A DNA stretch of 64,000 nt from positions 1-64,000 of the forward strand of contig CAJUSO010000012.1 in assembly GCA_910588965.1 (NCBI GenBank). The letters are read 5' to 3'. Shown piece by piece: positions 7,506-16,711 of this stretch. Source of the DNA: an uncultured Lachnospiraceae bacterium (GTDB lineage Bacteria > Bacillota > Clostridia > Lachnospirales > Lachnospiraceae). The notes under the pieces are model-generated. The model was not told the origin of the DNA, made no database searches, and was given only the letters and a program-made list of their open reading frames with translations. Within the stretch, counting starts at the first letter, position 1; the number at the start of each line of letters is the position of its first letter. A program made the translations under genes and the position numbers.

Positions 7506-9614
7506 GTGGATATCAAATTTGGTGAGGAAGGGCAAGAAGGGATGGATAGTCTGGTAACACAATATTTGGATAAAATGCTGGAGTTTGAAGAAGGCGGCTA
7601 TGTTGGAGAGGCATTGGCGTTATCTGGAAAATTATTAGAGGCATTCCCAGAGAGAAGGGCAGAACTATTATTGGAAAAAGCAAAATTGGAATTTCGGAAC
7701 CAGATGGATAAGGAAGCGCTTTTAGATTTTATATCTGCCTATGGAATTACAAAAGATGGTTCATTATATGAATTAATCTTAGAAGCATATTATGTGCAGA
7801 ATGAAAGGGCTCTGGAAGAAAATTATTATAATAATTTGAAACGGTTAAAAAGATATCCGCATTATAGGGAATCAGAAGGGGAAGGAAAGGAACTGCTTCC
7901 GATATGGAAAGACGATGAATTGATTGTCTATGCAGATAGGGGCAATCAATGCTTTACTGTAAATGTAAGGTATGTGAAGGAAATTGTAGGAAAAAAAGAC
8001 AATGCTGTCATGACAGTGAATGAAATGTGGATAGAGGATATCTGTAGGATAGAAGAAAGCTTTTGTATGAATACACCATTTTTAGATATGGATTTTCCAG
8101 TGTATGTGGTTTTTGATGAAGAATATTGGAAGCTGTTCCTGCGCCTGTACAATATAGAAGGTTTATTAAAAAAGAATCGGATTGTTTTGTTAGTGGGAGA
8201 GCGAAGCGTGTACGGATATTTTAGGGAAGATATGGTTATTTTTCCTAGCATAGCATATTACAATGGTTTCCGTGAGGTATATCATCCTATATTGAGCCGG
8301 GCAATAGAGAGAAAGGAAAAAGAAAGTCTGGAAGATGGCAGGTATATCAGAAAATACTATAAGGAAAACCAGGATACTATTATTACAAATATTAAAAGCG
8401 GAAAACCAAGGATTCTATTTTATACAAGTTATTTTACGACGGCGTTAAAGTACCATACAAGGGATTGTATGCAGGCGGCCTCTAAGTTAGGGTGTGAAGT
8501 ACAGATATTAATGGAGGCAGATGGAATCCATAGGATTTATGAAAGGGATATCATTCAGTATATAAAAAGGTTTAAGCCAGATGTTATTTTTAATATTGAC
8601 CATTTCCGTTTTGAATACCCGGTGGTTCCAAAAGAACTTATATGGATTACTTGGATACAAGATTCATTGCCTCGGATTATGGATAAGGGAACGCCATTAA
8701 AGCTGGTAAATCATGATTTTATTATGAGCCACTTCATTACATGGAAGAAATTTAAGGAAGTGGGGTATCAGGAGAAGCGTGTCATGGATGCTGTAATCCC
8801 GGCAGATTCCCATATATATAGGCCATTAGATTTGGATGAAGGAGAATATAGAAAATACGCATGTGATATTTGCTTTGTATGCCATGCCAGTGACGTAGAT
8901 GCCCATATTGCAGGATTATTGGGGAAGGTTCCGGAAAAATTAAAGGAAGAGATATGTATTATTTATAAAGGATACCAAAAGTATGCATATGAGGCAGGAG
9001 TGTTTTTTTATTCAGAAAAAGAGTTTGAAGAATATGTAAAAGGCATATTGAGCCTCAATTATAATATTCCACTTCTGCAAGGAATAATAAAATATCTGGT
9101 TTCGGATTTGTACAATAATTTTAATCAACGGGTATTCAGGCAAGCATTGGTTGGCTGGATTTTAGATGCAGGTTTTACGAATCTTAAATTATGGGGAAAC
9201 GGATGGACGACAGAAGCGAAGTATAAAAAATATGCCATGGGGATTGCAGAAAACGGAGAAATGTTATCTAAAATATACCAGGCTTCTAAAATTGTAGTGG
9301 GGAATAATATTTTAACTACAGCAGCAGCCAGGGCATGGGAGACAATGCTGAGCGGGGGCTTTTATATCAGCAATTATATTCCAGAGGAAGAAGATGCAGT
9401 GGATATACGGAAGATTATAGAAGTAGGTAAAGACGTGGCCATGTTCTATAACAGGGATGATTTGATTGAGAAACTGCATTATTACTTAGGGCATGAAGAA
9501 GAGCGGAAAGCAATGATTGAGCGTGGCCGTAAGGCGGCCTTACAGACGATGACGTATGATATATTGATGGAAAGGGTACTTGAGGAAGCCGCAAAAAGTT
9601 TGGAGAAAAATTAA
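7506..9614 (+). CDS. CgeB/DUF3880-type glycosyltransferase with helical N-terminal region
   Basis: This protein of about 700 residues begins with a helical, TPR-like region (first 110 residues). A middle domain follows, then a glycosyltransferase region from about residue 300 (RILFYTSYFTTALKYH) that resembles CgeB-like GT-B enzymes, including DVIFNIDHFRF and WITWIQDSLPRI. The C-terminal third has the typical KIVVGNN and RAWETMLSGGFYISNY segments. It probably adds a sugar to flagellin or to the first sugar. The listed start is GTG 7506, three bases after hisF; ATG 7542 with GAGGAAGGG upstream is equally possible. Local base composition is clearly AT-rich. Confidence 0.75.
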   Translation: MDIKFGEEGQEGMDSLVTQYLDKMLEFEEGGYVGEALALSGKLLEAFPERRAELLLEKAKLEFRNQMDKEALLDFISAYGITKDGSLYELILEAYYVQNERALEENYYNNLKRLKRYPHYRESEGEGKELLPIWKDDELIVYADRGNQCFTVNVRYVKEIVGKKDNAVMTVNEMWIEDICRIEESFCMNTPFLDMDFPVYVVFDEEYWKLFLRLYNIEGLLKKNRIVLLVGERSVYGYFREDMVIFPSIAYYNGFREVYHPILSRAIERKEKESLEDGRYIRKYYKENQDTIITNIKSGKPRILFYTSYFTTALKYHTRDCMQAASKLGCEVQILMEADGIHRIYERDIIQYIKRFKPDVIFNIDHFRFEYPVVPKELIWITWIQDSLPRIMDKGTPLKLVNHDFIMSHFITWKKFKEVGYQEKRVMDAVIPADSHIYRPLDLDEGEYRKYACDICFVCHASDVDAHIAGLLGKVPEKLKEEICIIYKGYQKYAYEAGVFFYSEKEFEEYVKGILSLNYNIPLLQGIIKYLVSDLYNNFNQRVFRQALVGWILDAGFTNLKLWGNGWTTEAKYKKYAMGIAENGEMLSKIYQASKIVVGNNILTTAAARAWETMLSGGFYISNYIPEEEDAVDIRKIIEVGKDVAMFYNRDDLIEKLHYYLGHEEERKAMIERGRKAALQTMTYDILMERVLEEAAKSLEKN

Positions 9615-9616
9615 GG

Positions 9617-10678
9617 ATGGAAAATAATATACGCATGGACTCCCATAAATTGATTTATCATCCACATAGGGTATCTGGATGGATGAAGGGGGAGAATATA
9701 TATCCAATTGAATTAGAAATCGGGCTGACAAATGCCTGTAACCATCGCTGTATCTTCTGTGCGGTGGATTATACAGGCTACAAGCCAGAAATGATGGATG
9801 CAGGCATGTTAAAAACAAGGCTGGCAGAATTTGCACAAAAAGGTGTGAAAAGCATTATCTATGCGGGAGAAGGGGAACCGCTGTTAAATAAAAATGCCGT
9901 TGAAATCATTAATAGAACGAAAAGAAGCGGAATAGATGTAGCACTGTCCACGAATGGGGTATTGCTAACACCTGAAATTTCGAAAGAGTGTCTGGCATCC
10001 CTGGCCTGGATTCGTTTTAGCACAGCAGGCATTACAGATGCATCTTATGGGAAAATACACCAATGTAAGAAAGGGGATTTGCAGATAGTCTTACATAATA
10101 TGCAGGGAGCAGTACATGTGAAAAAAGAACAGGGGCTATCCACTACGTTAGGGGTACAGTTACTGCTCCTTCCAGATAATAAGGACGAAGTGGTTTCCAT
10201 GGCAAAGGAACTTAAAAAAATAGGGGTGGACTATTTTACGGTGAAGCCATTTTCCCAACATCCGCAAAGCGGGAATATCCTTCAGGTTGACTACCAGGAA
10301 ATGTTAGAAGTGGAAGAAGAATTAAGAGAAATTGAGGAAGAGGATTTTAAGATTTATTTCCGCGCTCACTCTATGCATAAACTGGCATGTAAACGGGGAT
10401 ATACACAATGCCTTGCATTACCATTTATGGTATATATAGATGCGAAAGGGAATCTATGGCCTTGCATTGTCTTTATGGGAAATAAGGAATTTAGTTATGG
10501 AAACCTATATGAAGAGAGCCTGGAAGAGATATGGGAAGGGGATAGAAGAAAAAAACTGATGCAGTACTTTTCTAAAATGGATTTGGAATCAAACTGTCGG
10601 GAATTATGCCGTTTGGATGAGATGAATAAGTATCTGTCTGAATTGAAATATCCAGGAGGGCATGTGAATTTTATTTAG
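9617..10678 (+). CDS. radical SAM/SPASM-type protein A
   Basis: This 353-residue protein has the radical SAM cluster motif CNHRCIFC (Cys41, Cys45, Cys48) and a GEGEPL segment. Its Cys-containing C-terminal region (CLALPFMVYI...WPCIVF and NCRELC) fits a SPASM or twitch auxiliary-cluster domain. The last residues are HVNFI. A second protein with the same motif positions and a HLNFI end lies at 13325. Such enzymes do radical epimerisation, dehydration or carbon-bond chemistry. In this setting the substrate is probably a nucleotide sugar or sugar phosphate, but that is inference. It starts two bases after the upstream stop. Confidence 0.8.
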   Translation: MENNIRMDSHKLIYHPHRVSGWMKGENIYPIELEIGLTNACNHRCIFCAVDYTGYKPEMMDAGMLKTRLAEFAQKGVKSIIYAGEGEPLLNKNAVEIINRTKRSGIDVALSTNGVLLTPEISKECLASLAWIRFSTAGITDASYGKIHQCKKGDLQIVLHNMQGAVHVKKEQGLSTTLGVQLLLLPDNKDEVVSMAKELKKIGVDYFTVKPFSQHPQSGNILQVDYQEMLEVEEELREIEEEDFKIYFRAHSMHKLACKRGYTQCLALPFMVYIDAKGNLWPCIVFMGNKEFSYGNLYEESLEEIWEGDRRKKLMQYFSKMDLESNCRELCRLDEMNKYLSELKYPGGHVNFI

Positions 10679-10721
10679 GGCAGGCTTAAAATAGTTATGG
10701 AGTGAATGGCGGGTGGTGAGG

Positions 10722-11558
10722 ATGGAAAAAATGCTAGAAGAAATTGCAAAAGAAATTAGGAAAGATATTATGATAACAGCCTATCATGGGAAGTCAGGGC
10801 ATTTGGCTTCGGCATTTTCTGCCGTTGAGATTATGACAGCTTTATATTTTGGTGGTATTGTAAAATACGATAAGAATCATCCTGATTGGGAAGATAGGGA
10901 TAAAGTGATTGTCAGTAAAGGGCATGCAAGCCTTGTGCTGTACAGTGTTATAAAACGAATTGGCTATATTACCCCAGAGCAGCTCTATTCCTTTTGCCAG
11001 CCAGGCTCTCTTTTGGGAGGGGAGGCAAAATATGGAGATATTCCAGGGGTAGAGGCTACAACTGGTTCTTTGGGCCATGGGCTTCCGTTTGCAGTGGGGA
11101 TTGCTCTGGCGAACCGATTAGATGCAAGGGAAAGCCACACTTATGTGCTTTTGGGGGATGGGGAGTGCCAGGAAGGTTCCGTATGGGAGGCGGCTCTTTC
11201 AGCAGCGCATTATAGACTAGGTAATTTGACCGTCATATTAGATAGGAATAAGCTTCAGGCAATGGGGGATACTGAAGAGATTCTAAAGCTGGATTCTTTG
11301 GGAGAAAAATGGAGCAGCTTTGGGTGGGATGTAAAAAATGTGGACGGGCATGATATAGGGGAACTGGCCAGGGTTTTGGAAAAGGATCGGAATGAGGCCA
11401 GGGAGCAGCCAAGAATAATAATTGCAGATACGGTAAAAGGGAGGGGCGTTTCTTTTATGGAGCATGTGCCTATATGGCATTACCGCATGCCAAACACACA
11501 AGAAATGGAGATTGTGAAAAGGGAATTGGGTATTACAGAAAGGGAGCTGCAGGGATGA
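10722..11558 (+). CDS. transketolase, N-terminal (TPP-binding) subunit
   Basis: This roughly 278-residue protein matches the first half of transketolase. It has KGHASLVLY, the TGSLGHGLPFAVGIALA segment and the thiamine diphosphate motif LGDGECQEGSVWEAAL, with DRNKLQAMG following. Split transketolases are common in anaerobes, and the partner subunit follows with an ATGA overlap. The location inside a sugar cluster suggests two-carbon transfer to build a seven-carbon or branched sugar rather than the pentose phosphate cycle. GTG codons at 10713 and 10716 are alternative starts; ATG 10722 has GGGTGG upstream. Confidence 0.87.
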   Translation: MEKMLEEIAKEIRKDIMITAYHGKSGHLASAFSAVEIMTALYFGGIVKYDKNHPDWEDRDKVIVSKGHASLVLYSVIKRIGYITPEQLYSFCQPGSLLGGEAKYGDIPGVEATTGSLGHGLPFAVGIALANRLDARESHTYVLLGDGECQEGSVWEAALSAAHYRLGNLTVILDRNKLQAMGDTEEILKLDSLGEKWSSFGWDVKNVDGHDIGELARVLEKDRNEAREQPRIIIADTVKGRGVSFMEHVPIWHYRMPNTQEMEIVKRELGITERELQG

Positions 11559-12472
11559 GGAATACATATTTGAAGGAGCTTTATCAGATTGCCCAAAAAG
11601 ACCGGAATGTGCTTTCTTTGGTTTCAGATAATGGGATGATTGTATATGATGATTTCCGTCGGGATATGCCAGGGCAGTATTTTAACTTTGGGATTTCAGA
11701 AGGGCACATGGTGGCAGCGGCAGCAGGGATGGCAAGCTGTGGAAAAATACCGTTTGCTTATACAATAGGTTCTTTTTTGGCTTACCGTTCTTATGAATTT
11801 ATTCGCCTGGATGTATGCCTGCAAAGGTTAAATGTTAAGATTGTGGGAATAGGGGCAGGCATGGCATATGGTTATTTGGGAGCAACGCACCATACCACGG
11901 AAGATATAGCAGCATTGAGATGTATGCCGAATCTAGTTCTTCTTTCCCCAGCAACGCCGCAGGAAACTCAAGCTTTGGTACATTATGCTTATGAGACAGA
12001 GGGTGCGGTTTACATTAGGCTTGGGAATAACCTTTCGGATGAACTGTATCCTCCAGGAAAGGAAGCCCTGCCAGGGAAGGTAAGCATCTTGAGGGAAGGC
12101 GGCGATCTTGCAGTTTTTGCAACAGGGGAGATATTATACCAGGTAATGGAAGCTGCGCAGTGCCTGCATAATGATGGGATTGAGGCAGAGGTTGTCAGTG
12201 TGCATACCTTAAAGCCAATGGATGTGGAAGGCGTGCTGGAAATTGCAGGGAGGCATCCCATGGTTTATTCCGTGGAAGAGCATAGCATAATAGGTGGCTT
12301 GGGGACAATGATTGCTGAAATCTTGGCGGCAAATGCATGTGGGAATAGGCTAAAGAGAATTGGCTTAGAAGATTGTTTTGCAAAAGGGTATGGCACACAG
12401 CAGCAGGTATTAGAAGCAAATGGATTAGATGCAGGGAATATATACCAGAAAATAGTAAAGGATTTTAGGTGA
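11555..12472 (+). CDS. transketolase, C-terminal subunit
   Basis: This 305-residue protein is the second half of a split transketolase: pyrimidine-binding domain (ISEGHMVAAAAGMASCG, GAGMAYGYLGATHHTTED) followed by the transketolase C domain (LATGEILYQVMEAA... in general form, with EEHSIIGGLG). ATG 11555 overlaps the upstream stop as ATGA, so the two subunits are translationally coupled and presumably made one to one. In-frame codons upstream of 11555 lie inside the first subunit gene and are not needed. Confidence 0.87.
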   Translation: MRNTYLKELYQIAQKDRNVLSLVSDNGMIVYDDFRRDMPGQYFNFGISEGHMVAAAAGMASCGKIPFAYTIGSFLAYRSYEFIRLDVCLQRLNVKIVGIGAGMAYGYLGATHHTTEDIAALRCMPNLVLLSPATPQETQALVHYAYETEGAVYIRLGNNLSDELYPPGKEALPGKVSILREGGDLAVFATGEILYQVMEAAQCLHNDGIEAEVVSVHTLKPMDVEGVLEIAGRHPMVYSVEEHSIIGGLGTMIAEILAANACGNRLKRIGLEDCFAKGYGTQQQVLEANGLDAGNIYQKIVKDFR

Positions 12473-12479
12473 CAGAAGA

Positions 12480-13295
12480 ATGGGCGTTAAAAAGGTGGTT
12501 TTATTCAGCCCCCATGGATATGTAGGAAGTTTTTTGAAGAAAAGGATTATAAAGGAACCTTGCATACAGCTTTATGAGATGGCGCGTGATAGTGTCTATA
12601 AAAAATATGAAGGAAATTATGATATCTTGGTGTATGCTGCAGCTGCCAGTAAGGCATCAGCAGGCAAATTGATACAGGATAATGTAATCACAGCGATTAC
12701 AATGATGGAGTTTTGCAGGAAACATCATATAAAAAGGATTATTTACCTATCATCAGATTCTATTTATGGGGAACTGCATACTGACATTGCCACGGAAGCA
12801 GCTGTTATGGTAAACCCTGGTTTCTATGGAATGACGAAGTACTTGGCTGAGAGGATAATTATGGATAGTGGAATCCCGTATTATATTATCCGCATGCCTG
12901 GGATTGTGGGAGGGATACAGCGGGATGTTTTCCTATGCCGCCTTATAGCAAAAATGAAGGAAGATGAGGGCATAGTGCTATATAATATGGACAAGGTGTT
13001 TAATAATGTGCTGCATATTGACGATTTGTCAAAGTTTATTATGCTACTTTGCCTATTAGAAAATAATGGGAATCATGAGGTTTTTTTATTAGGCAATACA
13101 GAATATGTAAAACTAAGAGAGATTGCATACTATTTAAAAAAATTGACGCATTCAAGGTCCAAGATAGAAAATATTGATACCCAAGATAAAAGGTATTTTA
13201 CGTTGGATGTGTCCAAAGCAGTGGAATATGGGTATTCTTCTAGGAAAATGAAGGATATTTTACAGGAACTGTGCCATCATAGAGGTTTGATATAG
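12480..13295 (+). CDS. NAD-dependent epimerase/dehydratase-like SDR protein
   Basis: This 271-residue extended SDR protein has an unusual nucleotide motif (SPHGYVGSFL instead of GGTGxxG), followed by LVYAAAASKAS, IYLSSDSIYG and the catalytic YGMTK. It starts seven bases after the transketolase stop. A sugar-nucleotide epimerase or reductase role is likely. The altered glycine motif may change cofactor affinity. It is a possible counterpart of HldD-like epimerases given the HldE-like and GmhA-like genes nearby, but the sequence match is not close enough to name it. Confidence 0.75.
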   Translation: MGVKKVVLFSPHGYVGSFLKKRIIKEPCIQLYEMARDSVYKKYEGNYDILVYAAAASKASAGKLIQDNVITAITMMEFCRKHHIKRIIYLSSDSIYGELHTDIATEAAVMVNPGFYGMTKYLAERIIMDSGIPYYIIRMPGIVGGIQRDVFLCRLIAKMKEDEGIVLYNMDKVFNNVLHIDDLSKFIMLLCLLENNGNHEVFLLGNTEYVKLREIAYYLKKLTHSRSKIENIDTQDKRYFTLDVSKAVEYGYSSRKMKDILQELCHHRGLI

Positions 13296-13324
13296 AAAAA
13301 GTTTATAGACAGGAGAAAAAGAGA

Positions 13325-14395
13325 ATGGAAAAAGCGACTCCATATAGTAATTTGAAAGTGTTTACCCATGCGCAGGTTTTAGAGCGGATTGCAGAAGGGG
13401 AGCAGGTTGCGCCGGTTTATATCCGCATCAAGCCTACCAATTCTTGCAACCATAAATGCTATTACTGCTGTTATGCAGACAGCAGCCTGGGGCTGTTCGA
13501 TTCTGTAAATGCACAAGACCAAATCCCATGGCCGAAAATGGAAGAAATCATTGCTGATATGTCTGAAATGGGAGTAAAGGCGGTGACATTTAGTGGGGGT
13601 GGAGAGCCTTTGGTGTATCCATATATTGTTAAAACCATGCAGAAAGTCCTGGATGCAAGCATTGACCTGTCAATTATTACAAATGGGCAGCTATTGAAAG
13701 GGGAAAGGGCAGCGGTTCTGGCGAGGGCAAAGTGGGTTCGTGTTTCCGTTGATTCAGCGGACGCAGAGACATATGCAAGGGTACGGAACCTACCGCGTGG
13801 GGTTTTTAATGAGGTATGTGAGAATATCCGCCGGTTTTCGGAGATAAAGCAGGATGAGTGCGAGTTGGGCGTGAATTTTGTGGTTAACCATGAGAATGCG
13901 GATCAAGTGTATGATATGGCAAAAATGGTGAAAGGCCTTGGGGTAAACCATATAAAATATGCTGCCCGCGTTACAAGTGATGTATCTGCATATCATGCCC
14001 CGTTTAGGCGGAGGGTGACAGAGCAGATCCGAAGGGCGAAAGGGGAATTAGAGGATGTGGGCTTTCAGGTGATTGATAAGTATGAGGGGGATTTTGGCTC
14101 GGCGTTGGTATTTCACCGTTGTTATGGGAAATGTTACATAAATAGGCTGTCTACCGTGATTGCAGCTGACTGTAAGGTATATTTCTGCCATGATAAGGCG
14201 TATGTATCAGAAAGTGTTGTAGGTGACTTGAAAAAATGTTCTTTTAAAGAATTGTGGTTTTCCAAGGAAACGAAAAAGAGATATCAAGAGTTCAATGCAA
14301 AGAAGGAATGCAACCATCATTGTATTTATGATGATAGGAATGAATTATTGAATATGTATTTTAGCCTGGATAAGAATCATCTTAATTTTATCTAA
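13325..14395 (+). CDS. radical SAM/SPASM-type protein B
   Basis: This 356-residue protein has radical SAM Cys41, Cys45 and Cys48 in CNHKCYYC and the FSGGGEPL motif. C-terminal cysteines (RCYGKC, AADCKVYFC, ECNHHC) fit a SPASM domain with auxiliary clusters. Its tail HLNFI and its cluster positions match protein A at 9617, so the two probably arose by duplication and act on related substrates. AGGAGAAAAAGAG precedes the ATG. It lies directly upstream of a class I methyltransferase. Confidence 0.8.
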   Translation: MEKATPYSNLKVFTHAQVLERIAEGEQVAPVYIRIKPTNSCNHKCYYCCYADSSLGLFDSVNAQDQIPWPKMEEIIADMSEMGVKAVTFSGGGEPLVYPYIVKTMQKVLDASIDLSIITNGQLLKGERAAVLARAKWVRVSVDSADAETYARVRNLPRGVFNEVCENIRRFSEIKQDECELGVNFVVNHENADQVYDMAKMVKGLGVNHIKYAARVTSDVSAYHAPFRRRVTEQIRRAKGELEDVGFQVIDKYEGDFGSALVFHRCYGKCYINRLSTVIAADCKVYFCHDKAYVSESVVGDLKKCSFKELWFSKETKKRYQEFNAKKECNHHCIYDDRNELLNMYFSLDKNHLNFI

Positions 14396-14426
14396 AGTAT
14401 AGCAACATAGGGGTCAGGAGGAGAAG

Positions 14427-15089
14427 ATGGCGTATATTGATTTTGTTTCAGAACTGCATGAATCCACGAAACGGGATTACTTAGAACGTGTGATAGGGAA
14501 TGATAAGGCAGAGTGTGCGAAGATTGCCAAAGAGTATGGTTATGATTATTGGGATGGGGAAAGGAAATATGGCTATGGCGGTTATTCATATGATGGAAGG
14601 TGGAGGAGTGTAGCTGAGAAATTGGTTCAACATTATCATTTAGAGGCAGGACAGAAGGTATTGGATGTAGGATGTGGCATGGCTCACCTTTTATTTGAAT
14701 TAACACAGGCGGTTCCCGGGCTACAGGTTGAAGGAGTGGATATTTCCGATTATGCGTTAGGGCATGCAAAGGAGGAAGTCCGTGGTAAATTGAGGTATGC
14801 CAGAGCACAGGAACTACCATTTGGGAAGGATGAATTTGATTTAGTGATTTCCTTGGCAACTTTGCACAACTTAAAGGTATTTGATTTAAAAAAGGCGGTG
14901 CAGGAGATTGAAAGGGTCAGTAAGAAAAATAGCTATATAATGGTAGATTCTTTTAGGAATGATAATGAAGAAGTAAATTTATTATATTGGCAGATTACTT
15001 GTGCGAGCTATTATTCTGTGGAAGAGTGGGAATGGCTGTATCAGGAATGGGGATATACAGGCGATTATAGTTTTATTTTTTTTGAGTAA
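14427..15089 (+). CDS. class I SAM-dependent methyltransferase
   Basis: This 220-residue protein has motif I VLDVGCGMAHLL near residue 78, an acidic loop VEGVDISDYAL and a later FDLVISLATLHNL. The N-terminal 60 residues (ESTKRDYLERV, YDYWDGERKYGYGGYSYDG) are unusual, Tyr-rich and may bind the acceptor. It probably methylates a sugar hydroxyl, amine or carboxyl in the glycan pathway. AGGAGGAGAAG lies just upstream of the ATG. Confidence 0.8.
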   Translation: MAYIDFVSELHESTKRDYLERVIGNDKAECAKIAKEYGYDYWDGERKYGYGGYSYDGRWRSVAEKLVQHYHLEAGQKVLDVGCGMAHLLFELTQAVPGLQVEGVDISDYALGHAKEEVRGKLRYARAQELPFGKDEFDLVISLATLHNLKVFDLKKAVQEIERVSKKNSYIMVDSFRNDNEEVNLLYWQITCASYYSVEEWEWLYQEWGYTGDYSFIFFE

Positions 15090-15114
15090 TAGGATAAAAG
15101 GGTGGTATCATTTT

Positions 15115-16644
15115 ATGGGAAAAATTGTCTGTAAAGAAAATGTGGGCGAGATAATAGGCTTACAAAGAGAAAAAGGAAAGAAAATCATCCTTTGCCATGG
15201 CGTTTTTGATTTAGTCCATCCAGGCCATATCATCCACTTTGAAGAAGCGAAGAAGATGGGTGATATCCTGGTAGTATCTATCACAGCGGCTGCATATGTC
15301 CGCAAAGGCCCTGGCAGGCCATATTTTGATGATGAGTTGCGCTTAAAGTTCCTATCATCGATTACCTGTATTGATTACATCATGCTTTCTGAAAGTTATA
15401 CCGTTGATGATATTATTGAAGCAATAGAGCCAGACTTGTATGTAAAAGGCGAGGAATATGCTAGGCCTGAGGACGACATTACAGGAAAAATCCAGGAGGA
15501 GATAGCCCTTGTAAGAAAGCATGGCGGCGATATTGCTTATACGGCAGGCCAGGTATTTAGTTCTACCAGGCTAATTAACCATGCGCTTCCTGCTTTGACA
15601 GACGAGGTAAAGGAGTTTACTGCAGATTTCAATCAGCGTTATTCTATGAAAGACATCAAAAGTTTTACAGAACGGATGAATGGGTTAAAAGTATTGGCGG
15701 TAGGTGACGCCATTATTGACGAATATCTGTATTGCACAATCCAGGGATTGATGACGAAAGACCGCGGTTATTCTGCCCGTTACCAATATGCGGAGCAGTA
15801 TCTGGGCGGCACGCTGGCGGTGGCCAGGCATCTGTCATCTTTCTGCGAGCATGTGACACTGATGAGCATAGTGGGGATGGAGGAAGCCATACATAGTAGG
15901 ATTTTGGGGGAACTTAGTAATAAAATGCGGGTAGATATGACATATAGCAGCGTATTTGAGACGATTGTAAAACGCCGCTATGTGTCGCTGGATGAGAAGC
16001 GGGAGGAAGTGGACAAGATATTTGCTGTAAATAACCTCCCTACCCCGATGTGTATTGACAAGGAATGCCTGGACAAGTTCAAATCTAAGCTAAAGAGTCA
16101 GATTTCCCAATATGATGCAGTAATTCTCTGTGATTTTGGGCATGGGCTGATTGATAGGGAAGTGATGGATATTATTCAGGAGAATGCAAAGTTCCTTGCG
16201 TTGAACTGCCAGACAAACTCTTCAAATTACGGTAAGAATCTGATTACGAAATATAAACGTGCAGATGTATTTTCTTTAGATCAAAAAGAACTTGGTTTGG
16301 CTTTTTCTGATTATCAGCAGAGAGAGGAAGATTTGTTGCTTCAGCTATCGGGGTATTTTGGTAGCTGCGGCTGGTTGACACGGGGGTCACAGGGGGCAAC
16401 ATCTGTTGAAAATCAGAAGCTGGTTCCCTGCCCGGCTTTTACCCTGAAGGTGAAGGATACGATAGGTGCTGGGGATGCATTCTTTGCATTGGCCAGCCTT
16501 TCTGCCGTCGCGGGTGCGCCAATGGAGGTTAGCGCATTTATAGGAAATATTGCAGGCGCACTGGCAGCGAATATTGTAGGGAATAAAGATGCCATTGAGA
16601 AAGTAAATGTACTAAAATATGCGGGTACATTGCTGAATATTTAG
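15115..16644 (+). CDS. nucleotidyltransferase-PfkB kinase fusion (HldE-like, domains reversed)
   Basis: This 509-residue bifunctional protein has an N-terminal cytidylyltransferase-like domain (GVFDLVHPGHIIHF with His35 and His38, and SSTRLI) and a C-terminal PfkB sugar kinase domain with DTIGAGDAF at about 448-456. HldE of the ADP-heptose pathway carries the same two activities with the kinase first, so the domain order here is swapped. With the SIS isomerase at 19375 it suggests phosphorylation and nucleotide activation of a heptose-type sugar. The ATG at 15115 is preferred; upstream in-frame codons lie inside the methyltransferase gene. Confidence 0.83.
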   Translation: MGKIVCKENVGEIIGLQREKGKKIILCHGVFDLVHPGHIIHFEEAKKMGDILVVSITAAAYVRKGPGRPYFDDELRLKFLSSITCIDYIMLSESYTVDDIIEAIEPDLYVKGEEYARPEDDITGKIQEEIALVRKHGGDIAYTAGQVFSSTRLINHALPALTDEVKEFTADFNQRYSMKDIKSFTERMNGLKVLAVGDAIIDEYLYCTIQGLMTKDRGYSARYQYAEQYLGGTLAVARHLSSFCEHVTLMSIVGMEEAIHSRILGELSNKMRVDMTYSSVFETIVKRRYVSLDEKREEVDKIFAVNNLPTPMCIDKECLDKFKSKLKSQISQYDAVILCDFGHGLIDREVMDIIQENAKFLALNCQTNSSNYGKNLITKYKRADVFSLDQKELGLAFSDYQQREEDLLLQLSGYFGSCGWLTRGSQGATSVENQKLVPCPAFTLKVKDTIGAGDAFFALASLSAVAGAPMEVSAFIGNIAGALAANIVGNKDAIEKVNVLKYAGTLLNI

Positions 16645-16711
16645 GGGATTCGAAAGTACGGATGGTCATCATCCGTAGATGTTATAGATGAAAGATGTGT
16701 GAGGTAACAAG

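Noticed and set aside
10722..12472. transketolase as a housekeeping pentose-phosphate gene
   Set aside because: Possible, but the ATGA coupling and position between radical SAM and SDR genes inside the glycan island fit a dedicated role better.
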